NCBI GenBank assembly: GCA_936931335.1
Contig: CAKZIH010000162.1
Location: forward strand, 1-9,669
DNA length: 9,669 bases
Direction: 5' to 3'
Source of the DNA: an uncultured Nostocoides sp.
GTDB lineage: Bacteria; Actinomycetota; Actinomycetes; Actinomycetales; Dermatophilaceae
In this document: positions 6,447-9,669 of the stretch, in pieces
How positions within the stretch are numbered: position 1 is the first letter of the stretch
How the letters are laid out: each line of letters opens with the position of its first letter
Notes under the pieces: model-generated
The model's input: the letters and a program-made list of their open reading frames with translations, nothing else
Database searches by the model: none
Told to the model about the DNA's origin: nothing
Program-made: the position numbers and the translations under genes

Positions 6447-6806
6447 TCAGGCGCTGCGCTTGGCGGCGGAGTGCTCCCCACGCGAGGCGCGCAGCACCTC
6501 CAGGCGCTCTTCGAGCAGGGCCTCGAGCTCGGGTACGGAGCGACGCTCAAGGAGCATGTCCCAGTGGGTACGCGCGGGCTTGGTGGCCTTGCGAGCGGGC
6601 TGCTCACCGTCCAGCAGAAGCGCGTCCTCGCCGCAGCGGCATTCCCAGGTCGGCGGGATCTCGGCCTCGATGCTGAACGGCAGCTCGATCCGGTGCTCGT
6701 TGGGGCACACATAGACGGTGGTCTGGCGCTCGCTGGGGACGACGTTGTTCGACGTCTCCATGCTGAACGACACCATGCGGCTACCGCGAAGAGTGCGATC
6801 GGCCAT
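6447..6806 (-). CDS. rbpA: RNA polymerase-binding protein RbpA, zinc-type
   Basis: Predicted 119-aa RbpA, an actinobacterial transcription factor that binds RNA polymerase and group 1/2 sigma factors and stabilises open complexes. MADRTLRGSRM at the start is the conserved N-terminal tail. Residues 30-66 form the core beta domain; C34, H38, C56 and C58 match the zinc ligands described for Streptomyces coelicolor RbpA and missing in Mycobacterium. Residues 72-79 are the basic linker. THWDMLLERRS and the following helix (80-105) form the sigma-interacting domain. The tail 106-119 (charged, Ala/Ser rich) goes beyond the usual end. A GGGAG ribosome binding site lies 6 nt before the ATG. The gene is monocistronic, ended by the hairpin at 6387-6424, and preceded by a SigR-type promoter motif. 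Confidence 0.97.
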   Translation of the reverse strand: MADRTLRGSRMVSFSMETSNNVVPSERQTTVYVCPNEHRIELPFSIEAEIPPTWECRCGEDALLLDGEQPARKATKPARTHWDMLLERRSVPELEALLEERLEVLRASRGEHSAAKRSA

Positions 6807-6885
6807 GGGGGTCTCCCTTTGAATACTGGTGGTGTAGAGATGCGGGGCGTCCGATGGGACGTCCGGTGCGAGGTATTAGCCTGGT

Positions 6886-6912
6886 CAACGCGCAGACCCG
6901 CACGGTTGTTCC
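6886..6912 (-). promoter_or_regulatory. SigR/SigH-type promoter motif upstream of rbpA
   Basis: On the minus strand GGAAC (6908-6912) is followed after exactly 18 bp by GTTG (6886-6889). The disulfide-stress sigma factor SigR of Streptomyces (SigH in mycobacteria) recognises GGAAT-N18-GTT, so one base differs. Streptomyces rbpA is a known SigR target, which strengthens the call. The start would fall near 6880, leaving a leader of about 75 nt. A TTGACC at 6883-6888 overlaps it but has no -10 at proper spacing. Confidence 0.6.
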
Positions 6913-7019
6913 GTTGGGGCTGGCGAAGTGACCGGTTCCACATCTGCCGCGTCGATGCGGCGGTGTCGTGCTGAAAGATCGCCTCGCGTTGGGTTGCGCG
7001 AAGGATCAAACTAAGCAGT

Positions 7020-7532
7020 CTACCCGTCGACGACGCGTCCGGTTACCGTTTCGTCCGATCGGGGCGGCTGAGTGGCCCGCGCCGCGCCCGCCATCACCGG
7101 TGGCACCATCGCGCCCAGCAGCCGGGCCCGGACCACTCGTTCCAGTACCCGTCGGGTGATCGGCCGGGTCATCGGGAGGATGAAGAAGAAGCCGACGATA
7201 TCGGTCAGGAAGCCGGGCGCGAGCAGCAGGGTGCCGCCGATGAGGACCAGGGCGGCGTCGGCGAGCTCCCGAGAGGGCATCACCCCGGTGTTTAGGGCCG
7301 TGGACAGGCCGCGCCAGGTGCGCGCCCCTTCACGCCGCACCAACCAGGCCCCCAGGAAGGACTCGAAGAGCAGCAGAAGCACGGTGGGCCAGCCACCGAT
7401 GATGCGGCCCACCCCGACGATGGCCGCGATCTCCAGGATCGGGACCACCAAGAGCAGCAGGAAGACCCACATCCGCCACGGCCGACGCCGCTGACGAGCG
7501 GCGTATGGGGTGGCGCCTACAGTTCGTGCCAT
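7020..7532 (-). CDS. fxsA: FxsA family membrane protein
   Basis: Predicted 170-aa membrane protein of the FxsA family. E. coli FxsA is known for relieving phage T7 exclusion by F when overproduced; its normal role is not established. A basic N-terminus (RQRRRPWR) is followed by hydrophobic segments near residues 21-42, 48-65 and 92-120. Family-typical signals are PILEIAAIVGVGRIIGGWPT (31-50), the FLGAWLVRREGARTW stretch (59-73), and GGTLLLAPGFLTDIVGFFFILP (99-120). A hydrophilic tail of about 50 residues follows. The ATG at 7532 has GGGAG 5 nt upstream and lies inside the end of ppm1 (16-bp overlap), so the two are translationally coupled. A longer in-frame reading upstream to 7883 is the antisense-free shadow of ppm1 and is not used. 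Confidence 0.92.
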   Translation of the reverse strand: MARTVGATPYAARQRRRPWRMWVFLLLLVVPILEIAAIVGVGRIIGGWPTVLLLLFESFLGAWLVRREGARTWRGLSTALNTGVMPSRELADAALVLIGGTLLLAPGFLTDIVGFFFILPMTRPITRRVLERVVRARLLGAMVPPVMAGAARATQPPRSDETVTGRVVDG

Positions 7533-8302
7533 TTCGGCTCCCGGTTCAGCACCCGTTGGGCCTGTCCCAGGCGGTGCTGCAATCCCCAACGTGTGATCCG
7601 CTTCAGGGATTCCGAGGCGACGCCGGTGGACATCTTGGACTCCCCCACCTCGCGCTCGACGAAGGTGATCGGCACCTCGACCACTCGCAGGCCCGCGCGC
7701 ACCGCACGGCGCGTCAGGTCGACCTGGAAGCAATAGCCCTCCGAGGCCACCGAGTCGAGCCCCAGTTGCCGCAGGGCCTCGGCCCGATACACGCGATAGC
7801 CGGCAGTGGCGTCGTTGACCGGCATACCCAGCAGGATCCGCGTGTAGACATTGCCGCCGATGCTGAGGGCCTTGCGGGTCCATGGCCAGTTGACGATGTG
7901 GCCGCCACGGACATACCGGGAGCCGATCACCAGGTCTGCCTCCTGCGCGGCGTTGATCAGCGCGCGCAGTTCCTCGGGCCGGTGCGAGCCGTCGGCGTCC
8001 ATCTCCACCAGGGCGTCGTAGCCCCGCTCCAGGCCCCAGTCGAAGCCGGCCAGGTACGCACGCCCCAGACCCTCCTTACCGGCCCGGTGCAACACATGCA
8101 CCTGCCCATCCGCGGCGGCGAGGCGGTCGGCGAGCTCCCCCGTGCCATCGGGCGAGGCGTCGTCGAGCACGAGGATGTCCGCCTCCGGCACGTGCGTGCG
8201 CACGCGCTCCACGATGCCCGGCAGGTTCGCCACCTCGTTGTAGGTGGGTATGCAGACGAGCAGGCGGCGGATCGGGTCGCGATCGGGCGCGGAATCAGGC
8301 AC
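7517..8302 (-). CDS. ppm1: Polyprenol monophosphomannose synthase (GT2)
   Basis: Predicted 261-aa GT2 glycosyltransferase of the DPM1-like type, transferring mannose from GDP-mannose to polyprenyl phosphate on the cytosolic face. The product is the donor for extracytoplasmic mannosyltransferases acting on lipoglycans and secreted proteins. Seen: CIPTYNE (17-23), LDDASPDGT (46-54), GKEGLGRAYLAGF (75-87), the metal/nucleotide motif DADGSH (102-107), DATAGYRVY and EGYCFQVDL in the middle, and REVGESKM near the acceptor site. No C-terminal membrane helices are present, so the enzyme probably depends on a partner for membrane attachment; in mycobacteria this is the Lnt protein or domain. Start GTG 8300-8302 has AAGGAA upstream and overlaps the lnt stop by 8 bp. 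An ATG at 8476 would run deep into lnt and is rejected. Confidence 0.93.
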   Translation of the reverse strand: MPDSAPDRDPIRRLLVCIPTYNEVANLPGIVERVRTHVPEADILVLDDASPDGTGELADRLAAADGQVHVLHRAGKEGLGRAYLAGFDWGLERGYDALVEMDADGSHRPEELRALINAAQEADLVIGSRYVRGGHIVNWPWTRKALSIGGNVYTRILLGMPVNDATAGYRVYRAEALRQLGLDSVASEGYCFQVDLTRRAVRAGLRVVEVPITFVEREVGESKMSTGVASESLKRITRWGLQHRLGQAQRVLNREPKWHEL

Positions 8303-9669
8303 CGGCGAGTTCCTTCGGACGGCGAGATGGGGTGGGCGCCAGGGTAACCGGGCGAACGCGACGACCGAAGGAGGCGGCCAGCAGCAGACCGGCGAGGGCG
8401 GCATACTCGGGCAGCGCACCGAGCCGCGCAGCCGGGGTGAGACCGGTGCGCAGGGGGACGTCCTGGGCCGCGGCATACGGGGTGAACAGGCGCGACTGGG
8501 GCGCGCCGCTGCCGTCCGGGGCGATGAATCCGCTCACCCCGACGGTCGAGACGTGGACGACGGCGCGGCCGTGCTCGATGGCGCGAATGCGCGAGATGGC
8601 GTACTGCTGCTCGGATTCGGCGGTGTAGCCGAATGTGGCGTTATTGGTCTGGACGACCAGCACGCTCGGCCGGCCAGGGTTTTGCTGCACCGAGTCGCGC
8701 ACCAGGGCGTCGTAGGCCACCTCGAAGCAGATGGACGGCAGCACCGCAAAGGGCCGCCCATCGCGCGTAGTGAGTTCGAAATAGCCGGTGCGATCGCCGG
8801 CGGCCATGCCGTTGCGGACCAGGTCCACCTTGTCGTTGAAGTGGCGGAAGAAGTCCTTGTAGGGGACATATTCGGCAAAGGGCACGGGATGCTGCTTGGC
8901 GTAGCGCTCCGGCTCGGCTCGACCGGGGCGGTAGAGCAGGGAGACATTCGAGAAATAGGGCGCGGGTTCGTTGAGGATCGCGCCGACCAGCAGCGGGCCG
9001 CCGACCGACTGCAGGGCATCCACGATCCGCGCCGCGGCATCGCTATTGCGCAGCGGATCGATATCGGAGGCGTTCTCCGGCCAGACGACCAGATCCATCG
9101 GTGCTCGCTCGGTGGCCGCGAGCTGGGTAGTGACCGCGACGTGGTTGTCCAGGACCGCCCGGCGTTCGGCGTTGAAGTCCAGCCCCGGGTGCGGGACATT
9201 GCCTTGCACCAGGCCGATGCGCGCGTGCTCACCACTGGTGGCCGGCAGCGGAATGGCCCAGACGACGGCCACCAGAGCAGCGAGCGTCAGTGCGGTCACG
9301 GCACTGCGGCGTATGCGGTGCGCCACCGCCGCCCGGAAGCCGGCCAGCAGCAAGGCGCCAATCGCGGCCACCCCCGCGGTGAGTAGGGGCGCCCCGCCGA
9401 GCATGGCCAGCGCCCGGATCGGGGCGTCGGCCTGAGAGAAGGCGAGTCGCGCCCACGGGAAGCCGCCGAAGGGCGTCGTCGAGCGCGCCCACTCCCCCAC
9501 CATCCACCCCAACGGGATGAGCAGGTATGCCGCCCACCCCCGCCCCGCGGTCAGCAGGCGCCGCTGCAGCGCGCCGACGACGGCGACCATGAGCGCGATA
9601 TAGAGCGCCTCGAGGGTGGCCAGCGCCGCCCACGGCAGGCGCCCGACATAGACCCCCGACCAGGAGATC
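8295..9669 (-). CDS. lnt: Apolipoprotein N-acyltransferase, 5' end outside window
   Basis: Partial gene: 457 residues are visible and the frame stays open to the right edge, so the true start lies beyond. Lnt adds the third acyl chain to the N-terminal cysteine of lipoproteins in the membrane. The N-terminal part holds membrane helices, including WAALATLEALYIAL beyond the internal ATG at 9590, so that ATG is not the start. The C-terminal part is a nitrilase-like domain with the expected triad: E in VVWPENASD (9075-9077), K in YAKQHPVPF (8895-8897) and C in LPSICFEVAYD (8727-8729). The final helix is near ALPEYAALAGLLLAASF. Its stop overlaps ppm1 by 8 bp. In Mycobacterium tuberculosis the two activities are fused in one protein (Rv2051c); here they are separate. 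Confidence 0.94.
   Translation of the reverse strand, partial: ISWSGVYVGRLPWAALATLEALYIALMVAVVGALQRRLLTAGRGWAAYLLIPLGWMVGEWARSTTPFGGFPWARLAFSQADAPIRALAMLGGAPLLTAGVAAIGALLLAGFRAAVAHRIRRSAVTALTLAALVAVVWAIPLPATSGEHARIGLVQGNVPHPGLDFNAERRAVLDNHVAVTTQLAATERAPMDLVVWPENASDIDPLRNSDAAARIVDALQSVGGPLLVGAILNEPAPYFSNVSLLYRPGRAEPERYAKQHPVPFAEYVPYKDFFRHFNDKVDLVRNGMAAGDRTGYFELTTRDGRPFAVLPSICFEVAYDALVRDSVQQNPGRPSVLVVQTNNATFGYTAESEQQYAISRIRAIEHGRAVVHVSTVGVSGFIAPDGSGAPQSRLFTPYAAAQDVPLRTGLTPAARLGALPEYAALAGLLLAASFGRRVRPVTLAPTPSRRPKELAGA

Noticed and set aside
6946..7001. Small hairpins between fxsA and rbpA as a terminator for the lnt-ppm1-fxsA operon
   Set aside because: Two 5-bp stems (6946-6961 and 6984-7001) without U tracts; not distinguishable from chance in GC-rich DNA.
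8244..9386. Open frame of 380 codons on the plus strand
   Set aside because: Antisense to lnt and ppm1, both with intact active-site motifs; the product is low-complexity Gly/Arg/Asp.

Overview
The window is high-GC DNA with the gene content and synteny of an actinobacterium. The best evidence is an rbpA gene (RNA polymerase-binding protein found in Actinobacteria) next to fxsA, a polyprenol-phosphate-mannose synthase (ppm1) and an apolipoprotein N-acyltransferase (lnt). A similar rbpA/fxsA/ppm1 neighbourhood is known, from memory, in Mycobacterium and Streptomyces. A Micrococcales-type host is plausible, but the sequence alone does not fix the family. No RNA genes, insertion sequences, CRISPR arrays or phage genes were seen.

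Left end (1-1300). A type II toxin-antitoxin pair lies on the minus strand: an AbrB-fold antitoxin (vapB-like) followed by a PIN-domain ribonuclease (vapC-like), overlapping by GTGA. Its promoter region holds a perfect 13-bp inverted repeat spanning the -10, the predicted transcription start and the Shine-Dalgarno, a natural autoregulatory operator. Next is a small DUF4345-type membrane protein, also minus. Its start codon sits inside a second perfect inverted repeat with 9-bp arms.

Middle (1306-6352, plus strand). There is a GH13 trehalose synthase (maltose alpha-D-glucosyltransferase) of the Pseudomonas stutzeri type, with an unusual charged N-terminal extension of about 60 residues. A secreted M15 D,D-carboxypeptidase (VanY-like) with a long N-terminal coiled coil follows, then a UMF1-family MFS transporter. 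Several of these genes have a -10-like hexamer 7-8 nt before the start codon and no Shine-Dalgarno, suggesting leaderless mRNAs. A strong hairpin terminator lies at the convergent end with rbpA.

Right end (6447-9669, minus strand). lnt (5' end cut by the window), ppm1 and fxsA overlap head to tail and look like one envelope operon: lnt acylates lipoproteins, ppm1 makes the lipid-linked mannose donor used outside the membrane, and fxsA is a small membrane protein of unclear role. rbpA is a separate unit 213 bp downstream, preceded by a SigR-type (disulfide-stress) promoter motif.

I did not find a clearly new multi-gene system. The points most worth a second look are the two palindromic operators, the SigR-like promoter of rbpA, the coiled-coil/M15 architecture and the trehalose synthase N-terminal extension.
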